Counted from the stretch's first letter, positions 19,396-30,458 are shown. The stretch: 64,000 bases of DNA from Sphingomonas aurea (GCF_030678875.1 NZ_JAUUDS010000001.1:124001-188000); one strand, 5' to 3'. Numbers and translations are program-made. Notes: generated by a model not told the origin, from the letters alone.

Positions 19396-20360
19396 CGCGG
19401 AGCATGCGCCTGGCGATGCTCGGCCTGCTGGTCGCGCTGCTGTTCCTCGGCTCGCTCGCCTGCGGCAAGGCGTGGGTACCGCCCGGTGCGTGGCTCGATG
19501 GCGATCCGCGCTGGTGGATCATCGTCGACCTGCGCCTGCCCCGTGCCGTTCTCGCGCTGGCGCTCGGCGCGGTGCTGGGGCTGTCGGGGGCGGTGCTGCA
19601 GGGCTATCTGCGCAACCCGCTCGCAGATCCGGGCGTCGTCGGCGTGTCCTCTGCCGCCGCACTCGGCGCGGTTGCCGCGCTGGTGGCAGGGGCGGCGGGC
19701 GGGGCGACCGTCTTCGCGGCCGCCATTGCCGGTGCCGCGGCAGCGATGGCGCTGCTCGCCGCATTGACCTGGCGATCCGATTCGACCGTCACCTTCGTCC
19801 TCGCCGGCACCGTGCTCGCGAGCCTGGCTGGAGCGTTGACCGCCTTCCTGATCTCGGTCGCGCCCAATCCCTATGCGGTCGCCGAGATCATGGACTGGCT
19901 GATGGGCGCGCTGACCGACCGCGGCTGGCCCGATGTCGCGCTGGCGCTGCCGCCGATGGCGGTCGGCGCGGCGCTGCTGTGGCGCACCGCACCGGCGCTC
20001 GATGCATTGGCGCTGGGCGAGGTGGCGGCGGCGTCGCTCGGCATCCACGCAGGACGGACGCGGGCGCTGGTGGTCGCGGGCACCGGGCTGGCAGTCGGCG
20101 CAGGGGTGGCGGCGACCGGGGTGATCGGGTTCGTCGGGCTGGTCGTGCCGCACCTGCTGCGGCCGCTGTTCGGGCATCGGCCGGGTGCGCTGCTGCTGCC
20201 CTCCGCGCTCGGCGGCGCGGCGCTGCTGCTCGCCGCCGACAGTCTCGTCCGGCTGGCACCGGGGGCGGGCGAGGTGCGGCTGGGCGTGGCGATGGCGATG
20301 ATCGGCGCACCCTTCTTCCTCTTCCTGCTGCTCGGTGCGCGGGGGTCGGCGTGGCGCTGA
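19392..20360 (+). CDS. btuC: Vitamin B12 ABC transporter permease
   Basis: A 322-residue FecCD-family inner-membrane permease with about nine to ten hydrophobic segments. The family motifs LRLPRAVLALALGAVLGLSGAVLQG near residue 47, NPLADPGVVGVSSAA near 75, and GFVGLVVPHLLR near 245 are present; the last contacts the ATPase. The frame is open upstream inside btuF, but ATG at 19392 (ATGA overlap) gives the expected N-terminus. Part of the riboswitch-controlled uptake operon. Confidence 0.93.
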   Translation: MTRSMRLAMLGLLVALLFLGSLACGKAWVPPGAWLDGDPRWWIIVDLRLPRAVLALALGAVLGLSGAVLQGYLRNPLADPGVVGVSSAAALGAVAALVAGAAGGATVFAAAIAGAAAAMALLAALTWRSDSTVTFVLAGTVLASLAGALTAFLISVAPNPYAVAEIMDWLMGALTDRGWPDVALALPPMAVGAALLWRTAPALDALALGEVAAASLGIHAGRTRALVVAGTGLAVGAGVAATGVIGFVGLVVPHLLRPLFGHRPGALLLPSALGGAALLLAADSLVRLAPGAGEVRLGVAMAMIGAPFFLFLLLGARGSAWR

Positions 20361-21103
20361 CGGTGCAGGGCCTCTCCGTCGCGCTCGGTCGCCGTACCGT
20401 GCTGCATGACGTCGATGCCGCCTTCCGGCCCGGACGGATCACGGCGGTGCTGGGTCCCAACGGCGCCGGCAAGTCCACGCTGGTCAAGGCGATGGCCGCG
20501 CTGCTGCCGCATCGGGGCGAGGTGCGGCTGGACGAGCGCATGGTCGCTGCCCTCGATCCGCGCGAGCGGGCGCGGCTGATCGGCTATTTGCCGCAGGACG
20601 CCGTGGTCCACTGGAACATGCGCGTGGACGACGTCGTCGCGCTCGGCCGGATGCCGCACGGCGATCGCTGCCCGCGCGCGATCGGCGCCGCATTGTGCCT
20701 GACCGATACCGCTGATCTGGCCGATCGACCGGTCGGTGAGCTGTCGGGCGGCGAGCGCTCGCGCGTGCTCCTCGCCCGCGTGCTCGCTGGCGAGCCGCGC
20801 TGGCTGCTGGCGGACGAGCCGCTCGCCAGCCTCGATCCCGCCCACGCGATCGACATGCTCGATCGCCTGCGCCAGGTCGCGCGCGAGGGGATGGGGGTAG
20901 TCGTCGTGCTCCATGACCTGGTTCAGGCGGCGCGGATCGCCGACGACGTGCTGCTGCTCGACACGGGCCGGGTCGCCGCGTTCGGGCCGGCAGCGCTGGT
21001 GCTGACCCCCGAACTGGTCGGCCGCGTGTTCGGCGTCGAAGTGGCGCTGATCGAGCGCGACGGGCGGCACCTGCCGGTGCCACTCGGCCGGCTGGGAGGA
21101 TGA
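20351..21103 (+). CDS. btuD: Vitamin B12 ABC transporter ATP-binding protein
   Basis: A 250-residue ATPase. Walker A GPNGAGKST, Q-loop in LPQDAVVH, signature LSGGERSRVLLARVLA, Walker B WLLADEPLASLD and the H-loop VLHDL are all intact. The start is taken as GTG at 20351, which overlaps the end of btuC by 10 bp; a second GTG 4 codons later is possible. It powers import through BtuC. The alr gene overlaps its stop by 4 bp. Confidence 0.92.
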   Translation: MALTVQGLSVALGRRTVLHDVDAAFRPGRITAVLGPNGAGKSTLVKAMAALLPHRGEVRLDERMVAALDPRERARLIGYLPQDAVVHWNMRVDDVVALGRMPHGDRCPRAIGAALCLTDTADLADRPVGELSGGERSRVLLARVLAGEPRWLLADEPLASLDPAHAIDMLDRLRQVAREGMGVVVVLHDLVQAARIADDVLLLDTGRVAAFGPAALVLTPELVGRVFGVEVALIERDGRHLPVPLGRLGG

Positions 21104-22170
21104 CGGAGCGCGCCGCTGCGCCTATGCCGCTGGCGATGATCGACCTTCCCGTGCCCGCCCGCCTCCGGCTCGACACCGCCGCGCTCGTCGCCAACTGGCG
21201 CGCGCTCGACCGGCTGAGCGGCCCGGCGGCCTGCGGCGCGGCCATCAAGGCGGACGGCTATGGGCTGGGCGCAGCAGGCGTTGCGGCTCGCCTGGCCGAG
21301 GCCGGCTGCCGTGACTTCTTCGTCGCCACCTGGGCAGAGGCCGTCGCGCTGGCGCCGCTGGAACTGCCGCTGGCGGTCCTCCACGGCGTCCGCACGGAGG
21401 ACATGGCGGCGGCGCTGAGCGGCGTGGCGCGTCCCGTCCTCAACACGGCGACGCAGGTCGCGCGCTGGCGGGCGGCCGGCGGCGGCGCGTGCGATGTGAT
21501 GGTCGATACCGGCATGAACCGGCTGGGCGTGTCGCTGGATGAGGTCGGCGCCGGCCTGCTCGACGGCCTGGCGATCGACACGCTGATGAGCCACCTCGCC
21601 TGCGCCGACGAGGATAGCCCGATGAACGCGGCGCAGCGCGCGCGCTTCGCGGCGCTGGCGGGGCGGGTGGGTGCGCGGCGGATGAGCCTGGCGAATTCGG
21701 CGGGGATCGCATTGGGGGCCGATTACGGCTTCGACCTGACCCGTCCGGGGTTGGCACTGTACGGCGGCGTTCCACGGCCGGAGATGGCCGATCTGATCCG
21801 GCCCGTAGCAACGATCGAGGCACAGGTGTTGCAGCGGCGGCGGGTCGAGCCCGGCGAGACGGTCGGCTACAACGCGACCTGGACCGCCGCGCGCGCGACC
21901 GAGGTGGCGATCGTCAATCTGGGCTATGCGGACGGATATTGGCGCGGCTTCTCGGATCGGGGCGTAGCCCGGGCCGGCGATGCGCCGCTGGCCGTGATCG
22001 GTCGCGTGTCGATGGACCTGGTCGCGCTCGACATCGGCGGTGCGGCGCTGGAGGAAGGCGACTGGATCGCGATCCGCCACGACCTGCCGGCGGCGGCGGC
22101 CGTGTCCGGCATGTCGCAGTACGAGCTGCTGACAGGGCTGGGCCAGCGGTTCGAGCGGTATTGGCGCTGA
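21100..22170 (+). CDS. alr: Alanine racemase
   Basis: A 356-residue PLP enzyme that makes D-alanine for peptidoglycan. The PLP lysine is K50 in AAIKADGYGLG, the second catalytic residue is the Tyr in ETVGYNATW, and MVDTGMNRLGV and RPGLALYGG are conserved. It is the last gene of the B12 operon and overlaps btuD by 4 bp (ATGA), so it should be transcribed under the cobalamin riboswitch unless an internal promoter exists. That context is unusual, since alanine racemase does not use B12. A strong terminator hairpin follows immediately, shared with the convergent TonB receptor gene. Confidence 0.94.
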   Translation: MTERAAAPMPLAMIDLPVPARLRLDTAALVANWRALDRLSGPAACGAAIKADGYGLGAAGVAARLAEAGCRDFFVATWAEAVALAPLELPLAVLHGVRTEDMAAALSGVARPVLNTATQVARWRAAGGGACDVMVDTGMNRLGVSLDEVGAGLLDGLAIDTLMSHLACADEDSPMNAAQRARFAALAGRVGARRMSLANSAGIALGADYGFDLTRPGLALYGGVPRPEMADLIRPVATIEAQVLQRRRVEPGETVGYNATWTAARATEVAIVNLGYADGYWRGFSDRGVARAGDAPLAVIGRVSMDLVALDIGGAALEEGDWIAIRHDLPAAAAVSGMSQYELLTGLGQRFERYWR

Positions 22171-22172
22171 TG

Positions 22173-22206
22173 AAAAAAGGGACCGGAGCGTCGCCGCTCC
22201 GGTCCC
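22173..22206 (-). terminator. Rho-independent terminator, TonB receptor side
   Basis: The 12-bp perfect stem GGGACCGGAGCG / CGCTCCGGTCCC with a 4-nt loop is followed on the minus strand by TTTTTT (22178-22173). It terminates the receptor gene; the same hairpin may slow polymerase coming from alr on the plus strand, where no T run follows. Confidence 0.92.
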
Positions 22207-22227
22207 CGAAAGACGATCGTCTGTCGA

Positions 22228-25200
22228 TCAGAACTTCGTCGTCACGCTCGCGAAGAAGGTCCGGCCGACATAGTCGTATCCGCTGTACAGCGGGGCATTG
22301 CCGACCCGGTTGTACGCACCCGACGAGATCTGCGGCGGATCCTTGTCGAGCAGGTTGCGGACGCCGAACGTCAGGCCGAAATTGTCGGCACGATAGTTCA
22401 TCGACAGCGTGTGGATGAAATAGTCCTTCGTCTTGAAGTTGTACGTGTCGTCAGCCTCAAGATAGTCGGTGCTGTCGGTCGCGTCGGTCCACTCCACGCC
22501 ATAGCGGACGTTCCACCGATCATAGGTGTAGCCAGCGTCGAACACGCCCGAGAACTTCGGGTTTGCGATCAGCCCGATGAGGTTGACGCTGGGGTCGGTC
22601 GGCAGGTTCAGGTTGATGCGATCGAAGAACTGCGTCACCTGGGCGTTCAGGCGGAACCGGCCAGGGCCGACATCATGTGCGAAGCGGGCGGTATAGTCGA
22701 TGCCTGTCAGCTTGTAGTTCGATATGTTGACGTACCCGGTGGTGACGCTGAGCTGGTACGGCGCAGCGACGCTGCGCTGAACCAAATTGCAGACGCTGTT
22801 CTGCCGGAACTCGACCGAGTCGTAGCACTGGCTCAGCACGGTTGCGAAGCTCAGCTGGCTGACGCCGTCCTTGATCTTCAGACGGAAATAGTCGGCCGAG
22901 AACGAGAAGCTGCCGTTCGCGAACCGCGGCTCGAACACGCCGCCCAGGTTCAGGTTGGTCGACGTCTCCGACGACAGGCCCGAATCCGCACCGCCACGCT
23001 GGTTCACCGTCACGCCCGAGGTCGCAACGAAGCCCAACGGGATGCCGTCGGCCAGACAGTTGGTGCGGCGGATCGCCGCGGTGTTGGCGCTCAGGTTGTT
23101 GCAGGGGTCGGTCGTCGACGCCTGGAAGCCGGTGGTGGCGCCCAGGAACTGTTCGAACAGCTGCGGCGCGCGGAACGACGAGCCATAGGTACCGCGCAGC
23201 GTCAGCCACCGCACGGGGGCCAGCGTGCCGCCGAACTTCCACGTCGTGTTGCTGCCGTACGACCGATAGTCGGTGTAGCGGGCCGACCCGGTGAGCGTCA
23301 GATCATAGATGAACTGCTCGTGCAGGATCGGCGCTTCCAGCTCGCCGTAAACTTCCCGCACCCGGTCCTTGCCGCGCGTGATCGACGACGAGGTGAACGA
23401 GTAGAGGTTGTTGTTCTGGCTGTCCTCGGCCGGCGTGTCGTCGATGCTCTGCTCGCGCTGCTCGAAGCCGATCGCCGCCTGGACCGAACCGCCGGGCAGC
23501 TTGAACAGCGGACCGGTGACGTTCGCCGAGTAGACCGTCTCGCGGAACTTGGTCGTGCCGGTCACCGGGGCGGTGATGTAGTCGATCCAGCTGCGCGGGA
23601 AGGCACCGCCGATGGTGGCGGCGTTCAGTGCCGGCGCGGCGACGCAGCCGCCGATCGGGTTGCGGCAGGCGAAGCCACCGCCCGACGCGACGACGTCCAG
23701 GCTCTGGGCCAGACGGTTGGTCAGCACCAGATCGGTGGTGTACTCCGAATCCGACCATGACCGGCTGACGTACAGGTCATAGCTCCAGCTCGCCGGCAGG
23801 TTGCCGCGCAGGCCGCCGCCGATCTTCACGAAATCGACGGTCTGGCGATTGTCGTAATTGCCGTAGTTGGTGAAGGCCCGCGCCGCGACCGGTGTGCCGG
23901 GGATGCCGGTGGGCGTACCCGCTGCCGAATAGGCCAAGAAGGTGTTGTTGCGCAGGTTATCCGGCAGCAGCAGGCTTCCCTGGTTGTAGTCGATGCTCAG
24001 CTGGCGCTGGCCAAGCTGGCTCGACTTGCGGCGATTGACCAGCAACTCGGCATACAGTTCCGCATCGCCCAGCCGGTTCAGCTCATAAGCGCCGGTCAGG
24101 AAGCCGTTGAAGTTCTCCGTCGGCGAGATCAGCGACTGGTTGAGCAGCGTGGACGGGTTGGTATCGCGGATGTTCAGGCCGAGCAGGCCACCGCCGACGC
24201 ACTCATAGCCCGGCAGCGCGCCGGTGGTGACGCTGGCGTTAGGACGAAAGCGGTTGCAGACCTGCTGTGCGATCGTACCGAACCCTGCCGAGGTCGGCAG
24301 CGTGCCGTAACCGGCCGGAACACCGGGGGCGAGGAACACGGTATTGCCCGCGAAAGCGCGCGTGCCCAGCGTGTTGATCGTCACGCCATTCTCGCCGGTG
24401 TTGCCGGTCGGATAGCATTTCGACACGCCCGTCAGCGGATCGATCAGGTCGCCGCTACCCGGCGCACCACCGCCGGCGGTGTTGCGATACTGGGTCTGGC
24501 ACTGGGTGAAGCCCCGATCACCGAAGGTAAGGTCGTCGCGCTTGTAATATTCCAGGGCGCCGGTGAAGCGGAAATTGTCCGCTTTGTGACCGAACGCAAG
24601 CGCCACGCGGCGCTGCACCCCGGCGCCGACCTCCGGCACATTGACCTCGCCGTTCAGCTCGATGCCCTCGACCGTGCGGGTCACGATGTTGACGACGCCC
24701 GCGACGGCATCCGAACCGTAGATCGACGAGGCGCCCGAGTTCAGCACCTCGACCCGGTCGACGACCGAACTGGGCAGAGAGTTCAGATCGGCCGAGCCGA
24801 CTGCGCCGCGCGAGCCCGAGGGCGCCAGCCGCCGGCCGTTCAGCAGCAGCAGCGTGCGCGATGCGCCCACGCCGCGCAGCGACAGGGTGTTCGCACCGGG
24901 GCCGCCATTGGTAACGTAGCCGCCATAGGCATTGTTGATCTGCGACGTGCCATTGGTGATCGCCGTGCTCTGCAGCAGGTCGGTCGTGGTGCTAAAGCCG
25001 GCCTGCGTCGCTTCGTCGCGCCCGATGACCAGCACCGAGTCGGCGATCGCGCCGGGGCGACGCTTGATGCGCGAGCCGGTGACGACAATCTCGTCGTTGC
25101 GATTGCTCCCGTCCGAATTCAGCCGTTCGGTTACATCGCCCGTCGGGGCGGTCGGCTGATCCGGTGCGACCTGGCCGTCGCTGGTCGTGGATCCCGCTTG

Positions 25201-25272
25201 GGCCAGCACGGGCGCGGCGATCAGCAAGGTGGATACAAGCGCAGAAGCGCCCAACAAACGCGTCAATCTCAT
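22228..25272 (-). CDS. Large TonB-dependent receptor, substrate unknown
   Basis: A 1014-residue outer-membrane receptor of the sphingomonad type. The signal peptide (MRLTRLLGASALVSTLLIAAPVLAQ, split as MRLTRLLGASALVST and LLIAAPVLAQ) is followed by a TonB-box-like DEIVVTGSRIKR near residue 60. The plug carries NTLSLRGVGASRTLLLLNGRR and VDRVEVLNSGASSIYGSDAVAGVVNIVTR. A long barrel ends in VGRTFFASVTTKF with the terminal Phe needed for assembly. GGGGGT precedes the ATG. It stands alone between convergent alr and the PHA locus, so no substrate is suggested by context; such receptors often import oligosaccharides or peptides. The 175-bp region upstream is AT-rich and probably holds its promoter. 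Confidence 0.9.
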   Translation of the reverse strand: MRLTRLLGASALVSTLLIAAPVLAQAGSTTSDGQVAPDQPTAPTGDVTERLNSDGSNRNDEIVVTGSRIKRRPGAIADSVLVIGRDEATQAGFSTTTDLLQSTAITNGTSQINNAYGGYVTNGGPGANTLSLRGVGASRTLLLLNGRRLAPSGSRGAVGSADLNSLPSSVVDRVEVLNSGASSIYGSDAVAGVVNIVTRTVEGIELNGEVNVPEVGAGVQRRVALAFGHKADNFRFTGALEYYKRDDLTFGDRGFTQCQTQYRNTAGGGAPGSGDLIDPLTGVSKCYPTGNTGENGVTINTLGTRAFAGNTVFLAPGVPAGYGTLPTSAGFGTIAQQVCNRFRPNASVTTGALPGYECVGGGLLGLNIRDTNPSTLLNQSLISPTENFNGFLTGAYELNRLGDAELYAELLVNRRKSSQLGQRQLSIDYNQGSLLLPDNLRNNTFLAYSAAGTPTGIPGTPVAARAFTNYGNYDNRQTVDFVKIGGGLRGNLPASWSYDLYVSRSWSDSEYTTDLVLTNRLAQSLDVVASGGGFACRNPIGGCVAAPALNAATIGGAFPRSWIDYITAPVTGTTKFRETVYSANVTGPLFKLPGGSVQAAIGFEQREQSIDDTPAEDSQNNNLYSFTSSSITRGKDRVREVYGELEAPILHEQFIYDLTLTGSARYTDYRSYGSNTTWKFGGTLAPVRWLTLRGTYGSSFRAPQLFEQFLGATTGFQASTTDPCNNLSANTAAIRRTNCLADGIPLGFVATSGVTVNQRGGADSGLSSETSTNLNLGGVFEPRFANGSFSFSADYFRLKIKDGVSQLSFATVLSQCYDSVEFRQNSVCNLVQRSVAAPYQLSVTTGYVNISNYKLTGIDYTARFAHDVGPGRFRLNAQVTQFFDRINLNLPTDPSVNLIGLIANPKFSGVFDAGYTYDRWNVRYGVEWTDATDSTDYLEADDTYNFKTKDYFIHTLSMNYRADNFGLTFGVRNLLDKDPPQISSGAYNRVGNAPLYSGYDYVGRTFFASVTTKF

Positions 25273-25447
25273 TCACTTACCCCCAGAGGGCGGCTCGCTG
25301 CCGCTCACTGGAAGAAAGCGTGTCGCATCTTTTAGCGCAATATCGTCCTAATAATCTATCGCACTTTTATCCGGCTATGTGACAGAAAAGTTACTAAGCA
25401 AATGCGTATGTTCCTTAATCGATGTATTGGCCGCAATTTTGTTACAA

Positions 25448-26629
<1,182 letters not shown>

Positions 26630-26658
26630 GGAACAGTCCTCTCGGGATGGATCTGCCC

Positions 26659-27708
26659 CTATCTAGTCGCTGGCAGCGCCGTGATCCAGTCGATCAGCGG
26701 TCGCCACAGCGTCATGCGTCCGCGGCCGATCACCATGCCGACATGGCCGGCACTCAGCTCGCGGCGGTCGGCCAGCCCGGCGGCGGTGGCGGCGGGAACG
26801 ATGCGGTCGGTGGTGGAGACGAACTCGACCGTGGGGCAGGGCAGGCGCCGCGGGTCGCCAAACCAGCTGCCGTTGCCCGGCAGGTCGCGCGCGATCAGGT
26901 CGTCGAACAGCTCGCGTCCCGCCGCAAAGGTCAGCGGCGCGCCGGCATTGGCCCAGTCCTCCAGCCGAACGAAGGCGCATGCCGCCGCGCAGTCGGGCGC
27001 GAGGCGTCCGAACGCGATGTACTTGTCGACGGTACGCTGCGGATCGAGCCGCCAGAAGCCGGCCTGCAACACCTCCATCGGCACCAGCCCCAGCGTATCG
27101 CAGGCGGCGCGGGCACTCTCCCAATGCTCCGCCATCGTCGGCCGCGCCGCGCCATAGCCGGCGAAGCGCCACGGCGCGGCGATCGTCGCGACCGCGGCGA
27201 CGGGCGTCAGCGAGGCGGCGGCCCAGGCCATGGTGCCGCCCATGCAGTAGCCGACCAGCACCGGTGGCGCGTCGAGCTGCTCGATCAGCGGCAGCAGCAG
27301 GTCGCGGACATGGTCGCCGACATCCATCGCCCGCTCATCCGAGGACGGTGTCCCCCAGTCGAGCAGCCACGCCTGCATCCCTGCCGCACCCAGCGCGCGC
27401 AGCAGCGACACCTCCTCCGACAGGTCGAGGATCGCGGCGGGATTGATGAGCGACGGCACCAGTACCACCGGCCGCCCGGCTCCGCCGGTGCCGGTCAGGC
27501 GCGCGCGACCGTGGCGTCGCTCGGCCGGTAGCGGCGGCGGGGCGGGGGCGCGTTCCGCCTGCTGATAGACGTGCAGCCCGGTCAGCGCCGCCGTCAGCCG
27601 ATCGGGCGATGCTGCAGTTTCGCTGCGCAGCATGGAGAGGAACAGTGGCAAGGGCCGCGGGGCATGTTGCGGCGCGTCATCGATCGGAGTAGGACTTTCA
27701 GACGACAT
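26659..27708 (-). CDS. Short PHA-synthase-like alpha/beta hydrolase
   Basis: A 349-residue alpha/beta-fold protein with the lipase-like box of polyhydroxyalkanoate synthases, VLVGYCMGGTMAW, where Cys155 replaces the usual Ser. The probable triad is Cys155, Asp301 (STTDRIVP) and His322 (SAGHVGMVIG); VVLVPSLINPAAILDL and WLLDWGTP are also PhaC-like. Class I synthases are near 590 residues; this length is closer to class III PhaC, but no phaE is adjacent. It could be a working short synthase, a PHA thioesterase or depolymerase-like protein. It is divergent from phaR with 14 bp between the starts and upstream of phaA. Confidence 0.8.
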   Translation of the reverse strand: MSSESPTPIDDAPQHAPRPLPLFLSMLRSETAASPDRLTAALTGLHVYQQAERAPAPPPLPAERRHGRARLTGTGGAGRPVVLVPSLINPAAILDLSEEVSLLRALGAAGMQAWLLDWGTPSSDERAMDVGDHVRDLLLPLIEQLDAPPVLVGYCMGGTMAWAAASLTPVAAVATIAAPWRFAGYGAARPTMAEHWESARAACDTLGLVPMEVLQAGFWRLDPQRTVDKYIAFGRLAPDCAAACAFVRLEDWANAGAPLTFAAGRELFDDLIARDLPGNGSWFGDPRRLPCPTVEFVSTTDRIVPAATAAGLADRRELSAGHVGMVIGRGRMTLWRPLIDWITALPATR

Positions 27709-27722
27709 AATCGGGGGGAGCC

Positions 27723-28301
27723 ATGAAAAAGCAGAATGCAGGTGGCAGCGTCATCATCAAGAAATACGCCAATCGCCGCCTCTACAACACCGAAACCTCT
27801 TCCTACATCACCCTCGAACATCTCGCGGCGATGACCCGCGAAGGTCGCGACTTCAAGGTCGTAGATGCCAAGACCGACGACGACATAACGCACAATGTCC
27901 TGACGCAGATCATCATGGAGGAAGAGGGGCGGGGGCAGTCGATGCTGCCGGTCAGCTTCCTGCGCCAGCTGATCTCGATGTACGGCGACTCGATGCAGGC
28001 GATGGTGCCAGGTTATCTGGAGGCGTCGATGAACAGCTTCCGCCGCAACCAGGAACAGTTCCGCACCGCGGTGGAGGGGGCCTTGGCCCACTCGCCCTTC
28101 GCCGAGATGGCCCGCCGCAACATGGCGATGTTCGAGGCGTTCAAGCCGGTAGCCCCGAATGCGACCGCTGCCCCGTCGGTTGCCGAGACGCCGGCCGCGG
28201 CCGAGCCCGCGACCGAACACGCCGCCAAGGACGACGAGATCGCCGCGCTGAAGGCGGAACTCGCGCAGTTGCAGAACAAGGTCGACAAGCTCGCCCACTG
28301 A
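27723..28301 (+). CDS. phaR: Polyhydroxyalkanoate synthesis repressor PhaR
   Basis: A 192-residue regulator. The N-terminal PHB/PHA accumulation DNA-binding domain reads [27 protein letters not shown] and [16 protein letters not shown], followed by the helical PHB-associated region [26 protein letters not shown]. The C-terminal tail is Ala-rich with a final coiled-coil segment ([19 protein letters not shown]). GGGGGGAG precedes the ATG. PhaR binds PHA granules and represses phasin and PHA genes; the 14-bp gap to the divergent synthase-like gene implies shared control. Confidence 0.92.
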   Translation: MKKQNAGGSVIIKKYANRRLYNTETSSYITLEHLAAMTREGRDFKVVDAKTDDDITHNVLTQIIMEEEGRGQSMLPVSFLRQLISMYGDSMQAMVPGYLEASMNSFRRNQEQFRTAVEGALAHSPFAEMARRNMAMFEAFKPVAPNATAAPSVAETPAAAEPATEHAAKDDEIAALKAELAQLQNKVDKLAH

Positions 28302-28324
28302 CCGTCCGACCGGCCGGGTGCGCG

Positions 28325-28351
28325 TTGACGATGGCGCCCCGCGCCCTACAT
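28325..28351 (+). promoter_or_regulatory. Candidate promoter of hslV
   Basis: TTGACG (28325-28330) and CTACAT (28346-28351) are 15 nt apart, with the ATG at 28360 starting 8 nt after the -10-like box. Seen as GTTG-N17-CCTACAT, it also matches the spacing of the dnaK candidate heat-shock promoter. If used, the message would have almost no leader. Confidence 0.4.
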
Positions 28352-28359
28352 CGGCGGGC

Positions 28360-28923
28360 ATGAGCGGGAACGACACTTCCATGCCGACCTGGCATGGCAC
28401 CACCATCTGTTCGGTCCGGCGCGGCGGCAAGGTCGTCGTCGCCGGCGACGGTCAGGTCTCGATGGGCCAGACCGTGATGAAGCCTAACGCGCGCAAGGTC
28501 CGCCGGCTGGGCGACGGCAGCGTGATCGGCGGATTCGCCGGCGCGACCGCCGACGCCTTCACCCTGTTCGAGCGGTTGGAGCGCAAGCTGGAACAGCATC
28601 AGGGCCAGCTGCTGCGCGCCGCGGTCGAGCTGGCAAAGGACTGGCGCACCGACAAGTTCCTCCGCAACCTGGAGGCGATGATGATCGTCGCCGACAAGGA
28701 GGTCACGCTGATCCTGACCGGCAATGGCGACGTGCTGGAACCCGAAGCGGGCGTGGCGGCGATCGGATCGGGCGGCAATTACGCGCTCGCCGCCGCGAAG
28801 GCTTTGGTCGATTACGAGGCGGATGCCGAGACGATCGCGCGCAAGGCGATGGCGATCGCCGCCGAGGTCTGCGTCTACACCAACGACCGATTGACCATCG
28901 AGGCGCTGGACGCGGCGTCTTGA
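28360..28923 (+). CDS. hslV: ATP-dependent protease peptidase subunit HslV
   Basis: A 187-residue threonine peptidase (ClpQ) forming a double hexamer capped by HslU. The catalytic Thr follows Gly in [14 protein letters not shown]; in alphaproteobacteria a short leader precedes it, unlike the E. coli MTTI start, so processing before the Thr is expected. [22 protein letters not shown] and [14 protein letters not shown] are conserved. The ATG at 28360 is preferred because a -10-like CTACAT is 8 nt upstream; the ATG at 28381 is an alternative. A palindromic repeat separates it from hslU. Confidence 0.94.
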   Translation: MSGNDTSMPTWHGTTICSVRRGGKVVVAGDGQVSMGQTVMKPNARKVRRLGDGSVIGGFAGATADAFTLFERLERKLEQHQGQLLRAAVELAKDWRTDKFLRNLEAMMIVADKEVTLILTGNGDVLEPEAGVAAIGSGGNYALAAAKALVDYEADAETIARKAMAIAAEVCVYTNDRLTIEALDAAS

Positions 28924-28928
28924 CCACA

Positions 28929-29010
28929 CGTCACCCCGGCGCAGGCTGGGTCTCTCCGTAACAGAGCGTGCCCTGGCGGCACGAGATCCCGGCCTTTGCC
29001 GGGATGACGA
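28929..29010. repeat. Palindromic repeat family B, between hslV and hslU
   Basis: Left end CGTCACCCCGGCGCAGG and right end CCTTTGCCGGGATGACGA are inverted relatives. The right end runs into GAGG, which is placed as the hslU ribosome binding site (GAGG-TTTT-ATG). The element therefore lies inside the presumed hslVU transcript. Confidence 0.7.
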
Positions 29011-29016
29011 GGTTTT

Positions 29017-30315
29017 ATGAACGACTCCCTGACCCCCAAGGCTATCGTCGCCGCGCTCGACGCGCACATTATCGGACAGCGTGACGCCAAGCGCGCGGTC
29101 GCGGTGGCGCTGCGTAATCGCTGGCGTCGCCAGCAGCTCTCCGCCGACCTGCGCGACGAGGTGACGCCCAAGAACATCCTGATGATCGGCCCCACCGGCT
29201 GCGGCAAGACCGAGATCAGCCGGCGGCTGGCGAAGCTGGCCGACGCGCCCTTCGTGAAGGTCGAGGCGACCAAGTTCACCGAGGTCGGCTATGTCGGCCG
29301 CGACGTCGAGCAGATCGCGCGCGACCTGGTCGAGGAGGCGATCCGGCTGGAGAAGGAACGCCGCCGCGTCGCGGTGAAGGACAAGGCCGAGGATGCGGCG
29401 ATGAACCGCCTGCTCGACGCGCTGGTCGGCAAGGATTCGAGCCAGGCGACCCGAGAGAGCTTCCGCCAGCGCTTTGCCGACGGCCATCTCGACCGCACCG
29501 AAATCGAGATCGAGCTGGAACAGGCACCGTCCATGCCCTTCGACGTGCCGGGCGGTGCGCCGCAGATGATAAACCTGACCGAGATGATGAAGTCGTTCGG
29601 CGGTGGCCAGCAGCTGAAGCGGCGCAAGCTGCCGGTGCGCGCGGCGTGGGAGAAGCTGGTCGAGGAAGAGGCCGACAAGCGCCTGGACCAGGACGACGTC
29701 AACCGCACCGCGCTGGCGGACGCCGAGGCGAACGGCATCGTCTTCCTCGACGAGATCGACAAGATCGCCATGTCCGAGCATCGCGGCGGCGGCTCGGTCA
29801 GCCGCGAGGGCGTGCAGCGCGACCTGCTGCCGCTGATCGAGGGTACGACGGTCGCGACCAAATACGGGCCGATGAAGACCGACCATGTCCTGTTCATCGC
29901 CAGCGGCGCGTTTCATGTCGCCAAGCCATCGGACCTGCTGCCCGAGTTGCAGGGCCGCCTGCCGATCCGGGTCGAGCTGAAAGGGCTGACCGAGGCGGAC
30001 TTCGTCGCGATCCTGTCGGACACCAAGGCGTCGTTGCCCGCGCAGTACCGCGCGCTGCTCGGCACCGAGGGCGTGGCCATCGACTTCACCGCCGACGGTA
30101 TCGCCGCGGTCGCGCGCATCGCCGCCGAGGTGAACGGGCAGGTCGAGAATATCGGCGCACGTCGCCTGCAGACGGTGATGGAGAAGCTGCTGGAAGAGGT
30201 CAGCTTCGACGCCGAGGACCGCGCCGGCGCGACGCTGACGATCGATGCGGATTATGTCGACAAGCAGCTGGCGAGTATCGCGCGGAATGCGGATCTCAGC
30301 CGGTTCGTGCTGTAG
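29017..30315 (+). CDS. hslU: ATP-dependent protease ATPase subunit HslU
   Basis: A 432-residue AAA+ unfoldase partner of HslV. Walker [16 protein letters not shown] is near residue 58 and Walker [12 protein letters not shown] near residue 243; the intermediate I-domain lies between (about 105-235), and the C-terminal NADLSRFVL tail is the conserved peptide that inserts into HslV. ATG is preceded by GAGG at the edge of a repeat. Cytoplasmic, probably heat-inducible along with hslV. A family A repeat follows 10 bp after the stop. Confidence 0.96.
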   Translation: MNDSLTPKAIVAALDAHIIGQRDAKRAVAVALRNRWRRQQLSADLRDEVTPKNILMIGPTGCGKTEISRRLAKLADAPFVKVEATKFTEVGYVGRDVEQIARDLVEEAIRLEKERRRVAVKDKAEDAAMNRLLDALVGKDSSQATRESFRQRFADGHLDRTEIEIELEQAPSMPFDVPGGAPQMINLTEMMKSFGGGQQLKRRKLPVRAAWEKLVEEEADKRLDQDDVNRTALADAEANGIVFLDEIDKIAMSEHRGGGSVSREGVQRDLLPLIEGTTVATKYGPMKTDHVLFIASGAFHVAKPSDLLPELQGRLPIRVELKGLTEADFVAILSDTKASLPAQYRALLGTEGVAIDFTADGIAAVARIAAEVNGQVENIGARRLQTVMEKLLEEVSFDAEDRAGATLTIDADYVDKQLASIARNADLSRFVL

Positions 30316-30324
30316 CTTCTCTCA

Positions 30325-30453
30325 AATCCTCCCCTGCAAGGGGAGGTGGCAGCCTGAAGGGCTGACGGAGGGGTGTCCCCCTCTCGATGGCGGCGACACC
30401 CCTCCACCACCGGCTGCGCCGGCGGTCCCCCTCCCCTTACAGGGGAGGAATTT
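30325..30453. repeat. Palindromic intergenic repeat, family A
   Basis: AATCCTCCCCTGCAAGGGG at the left pairs with CCCCTTACAGGGGAGGA at the right; inner GACGGAGGGGTGTC pairs with GACACCCCTCCACCACC. It lies between hslU and the convergent secreted-protein gene and may serve as a two-way transcription stop. Confidence 0.72.
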
Positions 30454-30458
30454 CTAAC

